The translations under genes and the position numbers were made by a program. This document shows positions 1 to 9,166 of a stretch of DNA of 64,000 bases, piece after piece. The stretch is from CAUZIZ01 sp965218775. Lineage in GTDB: Bacteria; Acidobacteriota; UBA6911; RPQK01; JAJDTT01. The notes under the pieces were generated by a model. It was given only the letters and a program-made list of their open reading frames with translations, did no database searches and was not told the DNA's origin. The DNA lies in NCBI GenBank assembly GCA_965218775.1, contig CBDCLS010000006.1, positions 1,364,001 through 1,428,000 of the forward strand. The letters are read 5' to 3'. Position 1 is the first letter of the stretch; every line of letters starts with the position of its first letter.

Positions 1-48
1 AGTTTCAGGTTAGTCCTGCCCCCAGCGGTGCTGGCCCCATTCGAGAAC

Positions 49-159
49 GAAACTTCGGGTCCGGCGTAGCGGTGGCCTCCAGGCCGCCGTCCGAGCCAAA
101 GGCTCAGAAGAATAAGACTTCGGCCTGGAGGCCAAAGCTACTTCTGCAAATGAAGTTTC
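49..159 (+). repeat. 111-bp palindromic repeat (MITE-like), copy 1
   Basis: A short non-coding element begins GAAACTT and ends AAGTTTC. Inside it the arms GCCTCCAGGCCG and CGGCCTGGAGGC can pair, with an inner GAGCC/GGCTC hairpin. Copies of exactly the same length lie at 15070-15180 and 49711-49821, and a split copy starts at 8269. It sits just beyond the 3' end of sdhB. Bases 1-10 look like the end of another copy. No ORF inside is credible. It is probably mobilised in trans by an unidentified transposase. Confidence 0.8.
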
Positions 160-171
160 AGGTTAGGTGGA

Positions 172-924
172 TCAGAGAATGGTTGCTTTCACGTATTCGG
201 AACGCATGCGTGCGATGTTGGAAATCGAGATTTCCTTGGGACAAACGGCCTCACATTCGCCGTGATTGGAGCAGCTCCCGAATTGATCTTCGTCCATCTG
301 GGCCACCATCCGCCGCACCCGGTTCTTGCCCTCGATCCTTCCCTGGGGGAGAAGGCTGAAATGGGACACTTTGGCTCCCACGAACAGGGCCGCGGAGGCA
401 TTGGGACAGGCGGCGACGCAGGCACCGCAGCCGATGCAGGTAGCTGAGTCCATAGCCCGACCCGTCTCCTCTCTTGAAATCAGGACGCTGTTGGCATCGG
501 GTGCCGACCCTGTGTTCACCGAGACGTATCCGCCCGCCGCCACGATCCGGTCGAAGGCACTGCGATCCACTACCAGGTCCTTGACGATCGGAAAGGCCTT
601 GGCCCTCCAGGGTTCCACGATGATCGTATCCCCATCCTGAAAATGCCGCATGTGGAGCTGACAGACGCTGGTCGCCCGAACCGGACCGTGGGCGACTCCA
701 TTGATGACCATGCCGCAACTCCCACAAATCCCTTCTCGACAGTCGCTGTCATACTCCAGCGGTTCTTCCCCTTTGTGAAGCAGGTCCTGGTTGAGCATGT
801 CCAACATTTCCAGGAAGGACATGTTTGGCGAGATTTCCGTGACCTTGTAATCGACCAGCTTTCCGGGCGCATCGGGGCCCGATTGTCGCCAGATCCTCAG
901 AGTGAGAGCGAGCCTTTTCACCAT
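172..924 (-). CDS. sdhB: Succinate dehydrogenase/fumarate reductase iron-sulfur subunit
   Basis: This is the 250-aa electron-transfer subunit of complex II, passing electrons from the flavoprotein to the membrane cytochrome b. The N-terminal plant-type ferredoxin domain has the 2Fe-2S cysteines C62, C67, C70 and C88 (CREGICGSC). The C-terminal domain has C163, C166, C169 and C173 (CIGCGACVAAC) and C218, C224 and C228 for the 4Fe-4S and 3Fe-4S clusters. The length is normal for the family. It starts 10 nt after the sdhA stop and is the last gene of sdhC-sdhA-sdhB. The gene is intact, but the IS1380 insertion in sdhA should reduce its transcription. A repeat copy begins right after its 3' end. 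Confidence 0.95.
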   Translation of the reverse strand: MVKRLALTLRIWRQSGPDAPGKLVDYKVTEISPNMSFLEMLDMLNQDLLHKGEEPLEYDSDCREGICGSCGMVINGVAHGPVRATSVCQLHMRHFQDGDTIIVEPWRAKAFPIVKDLVVDRSAFDRIVAAGGYVSVNTGSAPDANSVLISREETGRAMDSATCIGCGACVAACPNASAALFVGAKVSHFSLLPQGRIEGKNRVRRMVAQMDEDQFGSCSNHGECEAVCPKEISISNIARMRSEYVKATIL

Positions 925-1336
925 GAAACCTCCGCTATTTGTAACTCCTGCGCATCAGAGCAATCGATTCAAAGGCCAGTTCCTCTTTGTGGAGAAGCGG
1001 CTCCTGGTTGTCTCCGCTGAACTCCCAAGCAGAGACGTGGCTGGAATGGATGTCATCTCGCTGCGCCTCGCCCTCAGCCGTCTGGTATTCCTCTCGGAAA
1101 TGACTGCCACAGGATTCTTTGCGCTCGAGGGCATCCCGGGCCATCAGCTCGCCCAATTCCAAGAAATCAGCCACCCTGCCTGCGAACTCCAGGTTTCTGT
1201 TGAGTGTGTCCCGTCGGCCCGGCAGCTTGAGGTTCTGCCAGAACTCGTCCCTGAGTTCCGATATCTGTTCCAGGGCGCCCTTCAGCCCTTCCTCGTTTCG
1301 AGACATTCCTACCTGGTCCCACAAAACCTGGCCTAG

Positions 1337-3025
1337 CCCGGATTTCTCAAAGACAAGAAAAAGCAGTCAGCTCTATGTGATATAAAGTCTTTGTTATCAG
1401 ATACTTAATAATCACAAGGAGCTGACTACTATGACCACAGAGTGTATCGCTTCCAAGCTGGAGTTTCAAGAGCTAGAAGGGCGCCGAGTCGAGGCAGAAT
1501 TCAATGGGGGGCAGATCACCTCAGACTCCGGGGGGTTGCTGTTACGGGAGGTGGAGAGCCGCTATGGGTTCATTAGCGGCTTGGCCGCCTGCTTTGGGGA
1601 CCGGCGCGATCCTCGCTTCACCGAGTTCAGTGTGGAGGAACTGGTGGGGCAGCGGATTTACGGACTGGCCCTAGGCTATGAGGATGTCAACGATCATGAG
1701 GAGCTCCGGGCAGATCCGCTGATGGCGGTGTTGGTCGGCAAGGAAGATCCCTTGGGGAGGGATCGGCGAGCGGAAGCGGATCGAGGCAAGGCGTGTGCGG
1801 GCAAGAGCACCCTCAATCGTTTGGAGTTGTCCTCGGTGACGCAGGATAAATATCGCAAGACGCCGGTGGATGAAGCCGCGGTCGAAGCGTTTTTGGTGGA
1901 GCAGTTCATTCGGGTGCGAGGCGGGAAACCGAAGGAGTTGGTCTTGGACCTGGATGCGACGGATGATCCGCTGCACGGAGAACAGGAGGGTCGTTTCTAC
2001 CATGGCTACTACCGGTGTTACTGCTACCTGCCGCTGTATGTGTTTTGCGAGGGGTATGTGCTGGGGGCCAAGCTGCGGGTGTCGAACCTGGATGGCTCCG
2101 AAGGAGCGGTCCAGGAGATGGAGCGGATGGTGGGACAACTGCGGGCGAAGTGGCCGAAGGTCCGCATTACTCTGCGGGCGGACAGCAGCTTTGCCCGCGA
2201 GGCGTTGATGAAATGGTGTGAGGAGCATCGAGTGGATTACGTCTTCGGTCTGGCCCGCAATCAGCGCTTAGAGGGGGCCCTGGAGTCCGAGTTGGAACAG
2301 GCCCAGGCACTGCAACAAGCCAACGGCAGCAGCGCCCGAGTCTACAAGGACTTTCGTTACCAGACGCGCAAAAGCTGGAGTCAAGAGCGGCGAGTGGTGG
2401 GCAAGGCCGAGTACACGGGTAAGGGATCCAATCCCCGCTTTGTCGTCACCTCGCTGGGAGCGAAGCGGTGGCCCGCCCAAAAGCTGTACGAGGAGCTGTA
2501 CTGCGCGCGAGGGGAAGCGGAGAATCGGATTAAGGAGCAGCAGCTAGAGCTGTTTGCCGATCGGACCTCGACGCACCGCATGAAGAGCAATCAGCTGCGC
2601 CTGTGGTTTTCCTCGGTGGCTTACAATCTGCTGCACACGCTCAGGTGTGTCGCTTTGAAGGGGACCCAGTGGGCGAAGGCGCAATGCCAGACGATTCGCC
2701 TCAAACTGTTGAAGATAGGAGGCCAGATTCGGGTCAGTGTCCGACGGGTGAGCTTGTCGCTGAGCGAGGGTTATCCTTACCAAACACTCTACGCCCAAAC
2801 CTTGGCCCAGCTTCAACAGCTCGGCTGAGCGGAGGCAAACCGGAAATCCCAACCATCTGCAACTGAGGCGGCTGAGGTGTGTCTGAAAAACCGGTTTTCC
2901 GCCTTCAACATAGGTGTCACCAAGCTCTCGCACTCTACAGTGCCCTCAACTGAGACTTCGGCTCAAACCAGAGTCGAAAAATCGACTAAAATCAGCCTTT
3001 CTGCTTTCACTATGAGAAATCCGGG
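1337..3025 (+). mobile_element. IS1380-family insertion sequence, 1689 bp, inside sdhA
   Basis: Terminal inverted repeats CCCGGATTTCTCA and TGAGAAATCCGGG bound one transposase gene. The element is flanked by direct CTAG at 1333-1336 and 3026-3029. A 4-bp duplication and 1.6-1.7 kb length fit the IS1380 family. Because CTAG is palindromic, the exact cut within it cannot be told from sequence. The transposase gene is antisense to sdhA. Confidence 0.93.
1431..2828 (+). CDS. IS1380-family DDE transposase
   Basis: A 465-aa transposase with the N-terminal signature SDSGGLLLREVE and RIYGLALGYEDVNDHEELR typical of IS1380. Acidic residues fit the catalytic triad: LVLDLDATDDP, then LRADSSFAREAL, then the C-terminal GEAENRIKEQQ helix. 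An AAGGAGC ribosome-binding site lies upstream of the ATG. The gene is full length and intact, so the element may be active. It is the only gene in the 1689-bp element. Confidence 0.93.
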   Translation: MTTECIASKLEFQELEGRRVEAEFNGGQITSDSGGLLLREVESRYGFISGLAACFGDRRDPRFTEFSVEELVGQRIYGLALGYEDVNDHEELRADPLMAVLVGKEDPLGRDRRAEADRGKACAGKSTLNRLELSSVTQDKYRKTPVDEAAVEAFLVEQFIRVRGGKPKELVLDLDATDDPLHGEQEGRFYHGYYRCYCYLPLYVFCEGYVLGAKLRVSNLDGSEGAVQEMERMVGQLRAKWPKVRITLRADSSFAREALMKWCEEHRVDYVFGLARNQRLEGALESELEQAQALQQANGSSARVYKDFRYQTRKSWSQERRVVGKAEYTGKGSNPRFVVTSLGAKRWPAQKLYEELYCARGEAENRIKEQQLELFADRTSTHRMKSNQLRLWFSSVAYNLLHTLRCVALKGTQWAKAQCQTIRLKLLKIGGQIRVSVRRVSLSLSEGYPYQTLYAQTLAQLQQLG

Positions 3026-4540
3026 CTAGGCGGCGGTGGAAATCGGTTGGACTTTGATTGCCGTCGATCGAGAGCAGCCGGTTCAGTCGAGTCTCCGCCT
3101 CCTGAGCCGTGTCCGCGAATTCTTCCTGCTGCGGAGAGACATCATGGAACCTCGTTCCTGCAAGGTAGTCTCCGATGGTAGACGGCAGGACGAAGTAACC
3201 ATCCGCCAAGCCCTGCATCAGAGCGCTGGCGCCGAGCCGATTGGCTCCGTGGTCAGAGAAGTTGGCCTCACCGAGCACGTAGAGTCCAGGGATCGTGGCC
3301 ATCAAGTTGTAGTCGACCCAGAGCCCCCCCATGGTGTAGTGGACGGCCGGGTAGATCCGCATGGGCACCTGATAGGGATCTTCCCCGGTGATTCGGTCGT
3401 AGAGCTCGAAGAGGTTGCCATATCTGTCTCGTATAACCTCCTGGCCCAATCTCCGAAATGCGTCCGTGAAGTCCAGGTAGACTGCCAGTCTGGTTTCTCC
3501 GACGCCTAGTCCCTCGTCGCAGGCTGCTTTGGCGGCTCGGGAGGCCACGTCACGGGGCACGAGATTTCCGAAAGCGGGGTATCTTCGCTCGAGATAATAG
3601 TCACGGTCCTCTTCCGGAATCTGGTCCGGCGATCGAAGGTCGCCCTGCTCTTTGGGGACCCACACCCGTCCGTCGTTACGGAGACTCTCACTCATCAGCG
3701 TGAGCTTGGACTGGTGGTCACCCGATACGGGTAGACACGTGGGATGAATCTGAGTGAAGCAGGGGTTGGCAAATACGGCTCCTCTTCTGTAACAGCGCCA
3801 GGCAGCCGTGACGTTCGAGCTCATGGCATTGGTGGACAGGTAGTAGGCGTTGCCATAGCCGCCAGTGGCCAGAACCACCGCGTGTCCGAGATGTCTCTCG
3901 ATGGCGCCGGTCAACAGATTCCGGACAACGATGCCGCGTGCCTTTCCGTCCACCATGACCAGATCCAACATCTCTCGCCTGGGGAACAATTGAACCCCGC
4001 CCAGGTCTACCTGGCGCATCAAAGCGCCGTAGACGCCCAGGAGCAGTTGCTGTCCGGTTTGTCCTCGAGCGTAGAAGGTGCGCGAGACCTGGGCACCCCC
4101 AAAGGAGCGGTTGGCCAGGTAGCCTCCGTATTCTCGGGCGAAAGGCACCCCTTGAGCCACGCACTGGTCGATGATGTTGTTGGCCACATCGGCGAGACGA
4201 TAGACGTTGGCTTCCCTGGATCGATAATCGCCGCCTTTGATGGTGTCGAAGAAGAGGCGCCAGACACTGTCTCCGTCGTTCTGATAGTTCTTGGCGGCGT
4301 TGATGCCACCTTGAGCTGCCACGCTGTGAGCTCGGCGGGGCGAGTCCTGGATGCAGAAACTGAGTACGCGATATCCCAACTCAGCCAGGCTGGCCGCCGC
4401 CGATCCCCCGGCCAGACCGGTGCCCACCACGATGATGGTGAAGTTTTTCCGGTTGGACGGGCTGACCAGTCCCAGTTCCGACTTGTGCTTTTCCCACTTC
4501 GTTGCCAAGGGTCCTCTGGGGACTCGCGCGTCAAGCTGCA

Positions 4541-5236
4541 TCAGTAAACTTCTTGTAAATAGACCCAGAGCGGGATCCCCAGGAACCCAAGTCCCAGGAT
4601 TACCGCTGAGATGTATCCGAACGTGAAGATCAAGGGCGTGTAGCGCGGATGTTGCAGACCCAGGGATTGAAACGCGCTCCAGAAACCATGGCGCAAATGG
4701 AAACCCAGGAATACCATTGCTCCCACATACCAGCAGACGTAAAGAGGGTCCCTGAAGACTTCCATCACCAGTCGGTGGAGATCTCGGATCCGCTGACCGT
4801 CTATCTCCGACACATAACCTTCCTCAACACCGGGACCGTACTTGAATGTGTAGATGTGAAGAACGGTGAATACCAGAAGGACCAGACCAGTCCAGATCAT
4901 GGTTGAGGAGGCGAGTGATTTCTGACTCGGTTGTCCGGCGCTTTTGGACTTCTGGTAGCCGATGGGGCGGGCCTTCCGGTTCCGCCAGGTTACCGAGATA
5001 GCCGCCGCAATGTGAGCGATGAATGCAGCTAGTAGAAAGATCTCTACCAGGATGAGGGGCCACCCCAGGTTCACCAGCGTATCGGCATACCGATTGAAGG
5101 GGCTGGGATCCTCCAGAAAGAGCAGAAGATTTCCCAGGAGGTGCCCGATCAGGAAGGCGAAGAGAACCAATCCCGTCAAGGCCATCAACAGCTTCTGGCC
5201 TAGCGTTGTTCCGAAGCCTGGGAATCTGGAGGACAT
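4541..5236 (-). CDS. sdhC: Succinate dehydrogenase cytochrome b subunit
   Basis: A 231-aa membrane anchor of complex II with five predicted membrane segments. It resembles the single-subunit di-haem cytochrome b558 of Bacteroides, Bacillus and Wolinella rather than a two-subunit SdhC/D. Probable haem-ligand histidines lie in different helices: H32 (IGHLLGN), H75 (IAHIAAA), H127 (VLHIYTF) and H180 (GFHLRHG). It would take electrons from SdhB and reduce quinone in the inner membrane. It is first in the sdhC-sdhA-sdhB operon. Its TGA overlaps the sdhA ATG by one base, so the two are translationally coupled. The gene is intact. Confidence 0.92.
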   Translation of the reverse strand: MSSRFPGFGTTLGQKLLMALTGLVLFAFLIGHLLGNLLLFLEDPSPFNRYADTLVNLGWPLILVEIFLLAAFIAHIAAAISVTWRNRKARPIGYQKSKSAGQPSQKSLASSTMIWTGLVLLVFTVLHIYTFKYGPGVEEGYVSEIDGQRIRDLHRLVMEVFRDPLYVCWYVGAMVFLGFHLRHGFWSAFQSLGLQHPRYTPLIFTFGYISAVILGLGFLGIPLWVYLQEVY

Positions 5237-5521
5237 AGCAGACTACCGCAGAGTGCACCAAGCGCCGAATCTCAAGCACCGGGTGCCCAGCCGTTCGATC
5301 CGAGATTCTCTACTCAAGAAACTGTTGGGAGGTGTCTTCGGTCCTTGGTCGAAGACGCCAGTCACTGATTGTTCGAGCACAACTGTTCCAGCGCAGGATT
5401 GGATCATCGTTCCCAGGGGGGCGGATCTTCTCGGCCTTCTCGTACCACTCCATGGCCTCACGAAACAAATCGTAGGCATTGTGTTGGGATCCAGGAGCAC
5501 TCTGTTTGAGCTTTGCCCTAG

Positions 5522-7621
5522 CCTCGATTTCCACGGTACTGGAAAGGACTAACATTTTTTAAGGGTAGCCGTTGAGTCGGTTAGTCAAATCGAAGGACCA
5601 GAGTTTTGCCGCCAAACCAAGGCATGGGCGTGGGATCATCACCCAGGCCCGAGGCGACCAAGTAGGGGTTATGGGCGCGCTTATCGAGGTGGACGGTGAC
5701 TTGCTGCTCTTGGATCTGGACCCGGGCCGAGACGTCGAGGAGATTTCGGAAGATCTTTTTGGCTTGAGCCCGCTGATATTCGCGACCAATCTTCTCGGCC
5801 ATGAGTCGATATAGGGAGCTGGCCATGAGGGTGATCTGGAGGTCAAAATCCACTTTGAGTCCCACCATCGAAGAGAGCGCGTCCAGGTGAAAGAACTGGA
5901 TGGCTTCGGAGATGCCATTTTCGATGAGCATGCGTTGGGCATAGCGGGTGATCAGAGTCGAGGGGGCGCGGCGCAGATGGTTGGTCAGTAGGACGGTCGG
6001 TTCTTCGTGACCGAGTTCCATGAGGGTGAGCTGGCGCAGGGGACCTTCGTAATGTTTCAGGACGATCCGCTGGTCCAGGACTTTGGGGGTGCGAAAGATC
6101 CGAGTCAGGGCGGGTAAGGTGATGCGGTGCCAGGCGGAGGCGGGGCGGCTCCAGATCTGGCCCAGCATTTTTTGGGAGCGGCGGCGCAGGGTGATAAAGC
6201 CAATGCCCTGTTGGTTGAGGCGGTTCAGATGAGCATAGGTGGTCAACTGGGAATCGAAGACGAGTTCGGCCGGAGGCTGACCGCTGTGTTGGTGCCAGAA
6301 CTGGACGAAGCGTTGCACCTCGTCGGCTCGATCGGCCCGGGGGACACCCGCATTGGCGTAGCATAAGACACGCTCGGTGGCGTCCCGAGCCAAAAAAACG
6401 AGGATGCCTTTTTGGCTGCGGCTGCGGGAAGAGACATAGTGTTTGTCCAAAGGTTCCTGCTGGCTATTGGCGGGGACGGTGTGAAAGTCCAGATCGAAGG
6501 AAGAGCCCCGGGGCAGGCCGGCGGCTTGGACCTGCTCAAACCAGGCTCCCATGAGGCGCAGGTTGGCGCGTCGGTCGACCCGGGAGCTGTAGGCGGCCAG
6601 GTAGGAGCGCTTGGGCACCACATTGAGACCGGCAAAAAGGGCGATGCCCTCGTCAAAGACCCGATCCATGACATGACTTTTTCTTTCGATGCCCAGCAGC
6701 TTCAGAGCCAGCAGGGTGCGCACGGCCTGCTCGGCGGGAATCATTTGGGAGCCGGGAAGGCGGGGGGGCTGCAGCACCGCCCCGAGATCGATCGATCGCA
6801 TCAGCGGGACGAACAGAAACAGACCGCCGACCCGGGTGCGAAAGCTGCGCGGGGCCAGATTGATCTGCCGCACGTCGGCGATGGCTGCTGCTTCGGGCTT
6901 GAGGGTGGCGGGGCGTTGCTCATCCCGACGCCGGGGCAGTCGGGCGAAGCCCTCCTCTCGCAGCAGGATCGATAACGCATTGATGCTGATGGAATGGCCG
7001 GCGGCGGCCAACTCGCGTTGGATATCGTAGACCGAGAGGTTTCGCTTGCGCAGGGCGACGGCCCGTTCCCGCACCCGATCGCGGGCGGGCGCCGCTTGAG
7101 GCCCCCGGCGAATCGCCTGAAAGAAGCGGGCGCGCTTGCTGAGATCATGGCGAAACTGATGACAGAGGACGCGGAAGGCTCCTGGGGAATAGCCGAAGCG
7201 AGTGGCGACCTGCTGCGAGGGCAAGCCTTCGACGAAAAAGCAGCGCAAGGCCTCATACTGGCGCTGCAGAGGCGATTCGGGGGCCAGGAAGAATTGGGCC
7301 TCCGGAGCGGTCGGTCGGGTGTCATTAGTTAGTCCATTCCGATTACTGTATTCCGAACTATAACTATACTAGATATGAATGACAGAAAATGCTCAGCCTT
7401 TGATAGGGTTCTATTCTGCCTCATATCCAGACTTTTCTAGCATTCGCGTGGGGATCGTCCCTTGATCAGGTTTTAGGTATAGGATTACCTCTCTATCCAA
7501 ATAGGTACTTCTATTTACTAACGTAGGTGGAAACACAGCAGGCGCAAGTCGCGCCGATCAAGGATTCTGGCGGGGGGCTCGAAGCGGAAAGGCGTCATTT
7601 GTACTGCCGTGGAAATCGAGG
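5522..7621 (-). mobile_element. 2100-bp IS with CTAG flanks, copy 1
   Basis: The ends are inverted copies of CCTCGATTTCCACGG. Direct CTAG lies at 5518-5521 and 7622-7625. It is the same length as the copies at 35905-38004 and 59958-62057, and nearly identical. It carries one transposase gene plus about 370 bp of non-coding 5' region. It interrupts the TPR-like gene, and removal restores the frame. Family: DDE, IS4-superfamily-like; a CTAG duplication is known for IS701-type and IS1380-type elements, but I cannot assign the family with confidence. Confidence 0.92.
5581..7248 (-). CDS. DDE transposase of the 2100-bp IS, copy 1
   Basis: Identical in protein sequence to the transposases at 36170-37945 and 60223-61998 over their shared 555 residues. 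N-terminal helix-turn-helix segments (SQQVATRFGYSPGAFRVLC; SVYDIQRELAAAGHSIS) precede a DDE core with candidate acids in FDLDFHTVP, LVFDSQLTTYAHL and GISEAIQFFHLDAL. The other two copies can start at a TTG equivalent to position 7356. In this copy that codon is TCG, so the first in-frame start is TTG at 7248. Whether this copy is expressed is therefore uncertain. Confidence 0.88.
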   Translation of the reverse strand: MRCFFVEGLPSQQVATRFGYSPGAFRVLCHQFRHDLSKRARFFQAIRRGPQAAPARDRVRERAVALRKRNLSVYDIQRELAAAGHSISINALSILLREEGFARLPRRRDEQRPATLKPEAAAIADVRQINLAPRSFRTRVGGLFLFVPLMRSIDLGAVLQPPRLPGSQMIPAEQAVRTLLALKLLGIERKSHVMDRVFDEGIALFAGLNVVPKRSYLAAYSSRVDRRANLRLMGAWFEQVQAAGLPRGSSFDLDFHTVPANSQQEPLDKHYVSSRSRSQKGILVFLARDATERVLCYANAGVPRADRADEVQRFVQFWHQHSGQPPAELVFDSQLTTYAHLNRLNQQGIGFITLRRRSQKMLGQIWSRPASAWHRITLPALTRIFRTPKVLDQRIVLKHYEGPLRQLTLMELGHEEPTVLLTNHLRRAPSTLITRYAQRMLIENGISEAIQFFHLDALSSMVGLKVDFDLQITLMASSLYRLMAEKIGREYQRAQAKKIFRNLLDVSARVQIQEQQVTVHLDKRAHNPYLVASGLGDDPTPMPWFGGKTLVLRFD

Positions 7622-8118
7622 CTAGCCTGTCTCTCACAGATGATACCGGTGTAATAGGAACGCTTGTACTCGTCCTGAAGTTTGCCGATTATCTCTTCAG
7701 CCCTTGCCAACCGTCCTACACCATAGCCGAACTGATCCGTCAGACTGAGCAGTAGTTCTGTCAGTGCCTGCTGGTTATCAGGATCGATTCTGAGGATGTC
7801 GCGGCAGACGCTTTCGGCCTGCTCAGGTTCGTTGAGCAGCCGATAGTGTTCCGCCCGATCCAGAGCTTTCGCCAGGGCCTCTTTAGAAAGCGGTTTTAAT
7901 TCGAATTCCAGTCTCCTACCTCCATGGGTGAGGGGGGGTAGTGCAGCCCACCAATCGATATATCTTACAGCATCCCGAACGTCGAGCAACCCTCTAAATC
8001 CAAGGAAGCCAACCCGCCACGATAGCCTGTAGAAGCTCAAATTGCGACGTCCCACAATCTAAGCTGAAACTTCATTCGAACCTCGCACGTCCCGGGTCAC
8101 GGATTGCTGCGAGAACTA

Positions 8119-8212
8119 TGGAAGCCTGAAGCGCGAGCGAGGGGGTGGTCGAATGCTTTTTGGCAACGCATCTCGCAGATTCCCAACCCCTCGCTCGCGC
8201 TTCAGGCTTCTA
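8119..8212. repeat. Inverted repeat with GAAGCCTGAAGCGCGAGCGA arms
   Basis: Arms of about 25 bp (GAAGCCTGAAGCGCGAGCGA with its complement ending at 8210) are separated by a roughly 45-bp loop. The element could fold into a long hairpin. It resembles the different palindrome at 47428-47499, where the core ...GAAGCGTAAGCGAGGGA is related. It is probably a REP-like non-autonomous element. Confidence 0.7.
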
Positions 8213-8268
8213 TGGCTCAGTCAGTTTTTTTCTCGAATAGGGCGGCGCAGCCGGGGGGCCACTGACCT

Positions 8269-8732
8269 GAAACTTCATTGGCGGACGTAGCTTTGGCCTC
8301 CAGGCCGAAGTCTTATTCGCGTGCCGGGCAGGCACGCTGTCTCGGAGGGTGGAAGTCCCTCTGCCAACCTGATGGAGGTAAAGGCTAGGGAAGCACAAGG
8401 GCGTCATCGCGAGGTGGGGTCTGAAGGAAGTGCGGAACCAACGTACGAGCCGACGAACAGGAACTGGATAAAGGAGGCGCCAAGGCCGGACGAGTCGGCG
8501 AATGATGACGAAGTCCGTATCCATCAAGGTCCGGAAGCGTAGATCCAGCGGTTGTGTGCGGAAAGACAGCGTGCTTACCCCGGGAGGCCTGGGTCGCTGT
8601 CCCTCGAAGGACAGGTGGAGCTGTAAAGCTCCATAGCGCGATCCAGGAGTCCGCCGAGGGCGATTCATCCCTAGCGAGAGGGCGAACCGAAGGCCCGTGA
8701 GGGCCTCCCCTATCCCGAGTTCCGAGCCTTTG
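8269..8732 (-). repeat. 111-bp repeat family, copy split by a group II intron remnant
   Basis: Bases 8269-8318 match one half of the 111-bp repeat in reverse orientation, from GAAACTTCATT through GAAGTCTTATTC. The next part of the repeat, TTCCGAGCCTTTG, resumes at 8720 after about 400 bp of intron-like sequence, then the similarity stops. The repeat was probably present first and was invaded at the tip of its hairpin. Confidence 0.65.
8321..8719 (+). mobile_element. Group II intron remnant (domain I region), no reverse transcriptase
   Basis: The sequence opens with GTGCC, the usual 5' end of bacterial group II introns. It contains the familiar domain I segments GGGTGGAAGTCCCTCT, GCGAGGTGGGGTCTGAAGGA and GACGAACAGGAACTGG. 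It is about 400 nt long, with no intron-encoded protein and no convincing domain V. A 3' end at CCCTAT (about 8713) or at 8719 is possible. It looks internally deleted and would need a trans-acting maturase. The 3' boundary is inferred from resumption of the flanking repeat. Confidence 0.62.
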
Positions 8733-8786
8733 TACGTGTTTAGCGTGTTTAGTCCAGGGTGTTGCATCTCGAGGATCAGGAGAAGT

Positions 8787-9004
8787 CAATCCCAACGGGA
8801 TTGCGTCATCTAGCCCAGGGTTTCCGAACCCTGGGAAATGCGAGGATCCACTCTGAGTTCAACCCTGCAAGGGTTGCGGCCACCCCGGAGAAACGGAGCT
8901 CGTGGATTGCGCCGCAACCCCGATGGGGTTGATTTCTGAGGGGGTATACCACTGACCCAGGGTTCGGAAACCCTGGGCTGTAAGCCGCAATCCCGTTGGG
9001 ATTG
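8787..9004. repeat. 218-bp palindromic element
   Basis: The outer arms are near-perfect complements over about 50 bp: CAATCCCAACGGGATTGCG and AGCCCAGGGTTTCCGAACCC on the left, and their complements on the right up to 9004. Internal short palindromes include AACCCTGCAAGGGTT and AACCCCGATGGGGTT. No ORF is credible. It is of the kind found as dispersed palindromic repeats in Acidobacteria and Planctomycetes genomes. Only one copy is in the window. Confidence 0.75.
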
Positions 9005-9166
9005 ACCTTGATTGATACGCAGACTTCACGAGCTAAGCCTAAGATGCGTTCAACATGGCTCTCAAACGTCAAGCTGCACGAGCAACCCGTGCGAGGATGT
9101 GACCCAACGGCCCTAAGATCCAAACCCCCTAGTCGATGGTGGGAGGAACGATGCAGGTGGCGTACC

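Larger units (their letters stand above)
935..4541 (-). pseudogene. sdhA: Succinate dehydrogenase/fumarate reductase flavoprotein subunit, split by an IS1380-family element
   Basis: The catalytic FAD subunit of complex II is in two pieces: 4541-3026 (N-terminal ~505 codons) and 1332-935 (C-terminal ~132 codons). The dinucleotide motif VVGTGLAGG, the covalent-FAD histidine H72 in AHSVAAQGG, and HPTCLPVSG near the active site are visible. Deleting 1337-3025 and one CTAG gives a 1914-nt frame of 637 aa, reading FHRRLGQVLWDQVGM across the join, as expected for Bacteroides-type SdhA. As it stands the long piece reads into the IS and stops at 2946. The start codon overlaps the sdhC stop (TGATG). 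The interruption removes the C-terminal domain, so complex II from this locus should not function unless the IS excises or a second copy exists. Confidence 0.93.
5310..8055 (-). pseudogene. TPR-like repeat protein, split by the 2100-bp IS (copy 1)
   Basis: Two pieces (8055-7622 and 5517-5310) join into a 642-nt frame of 213 aa once the IS and one CTAG are removed. The join reads ICERQARAKLKQSAP. The restored protein contains helix-turn-helix tetratricopeptide-like units, for example KALDRAEHYRLLNEPEQAES and AYDLFREAMEWYEKAEKIRP, suggesting a protein-interaction scaffold. The start is uncertain; a later start near LEFELKPLSKEAL would better fit a TPR protein. It lies 73 nt upstream of sdhC on the same strand and may be co-transcribed, but its role is unknown. 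The C-terminal end is lost from the main fragment. Confidence 0.8.
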
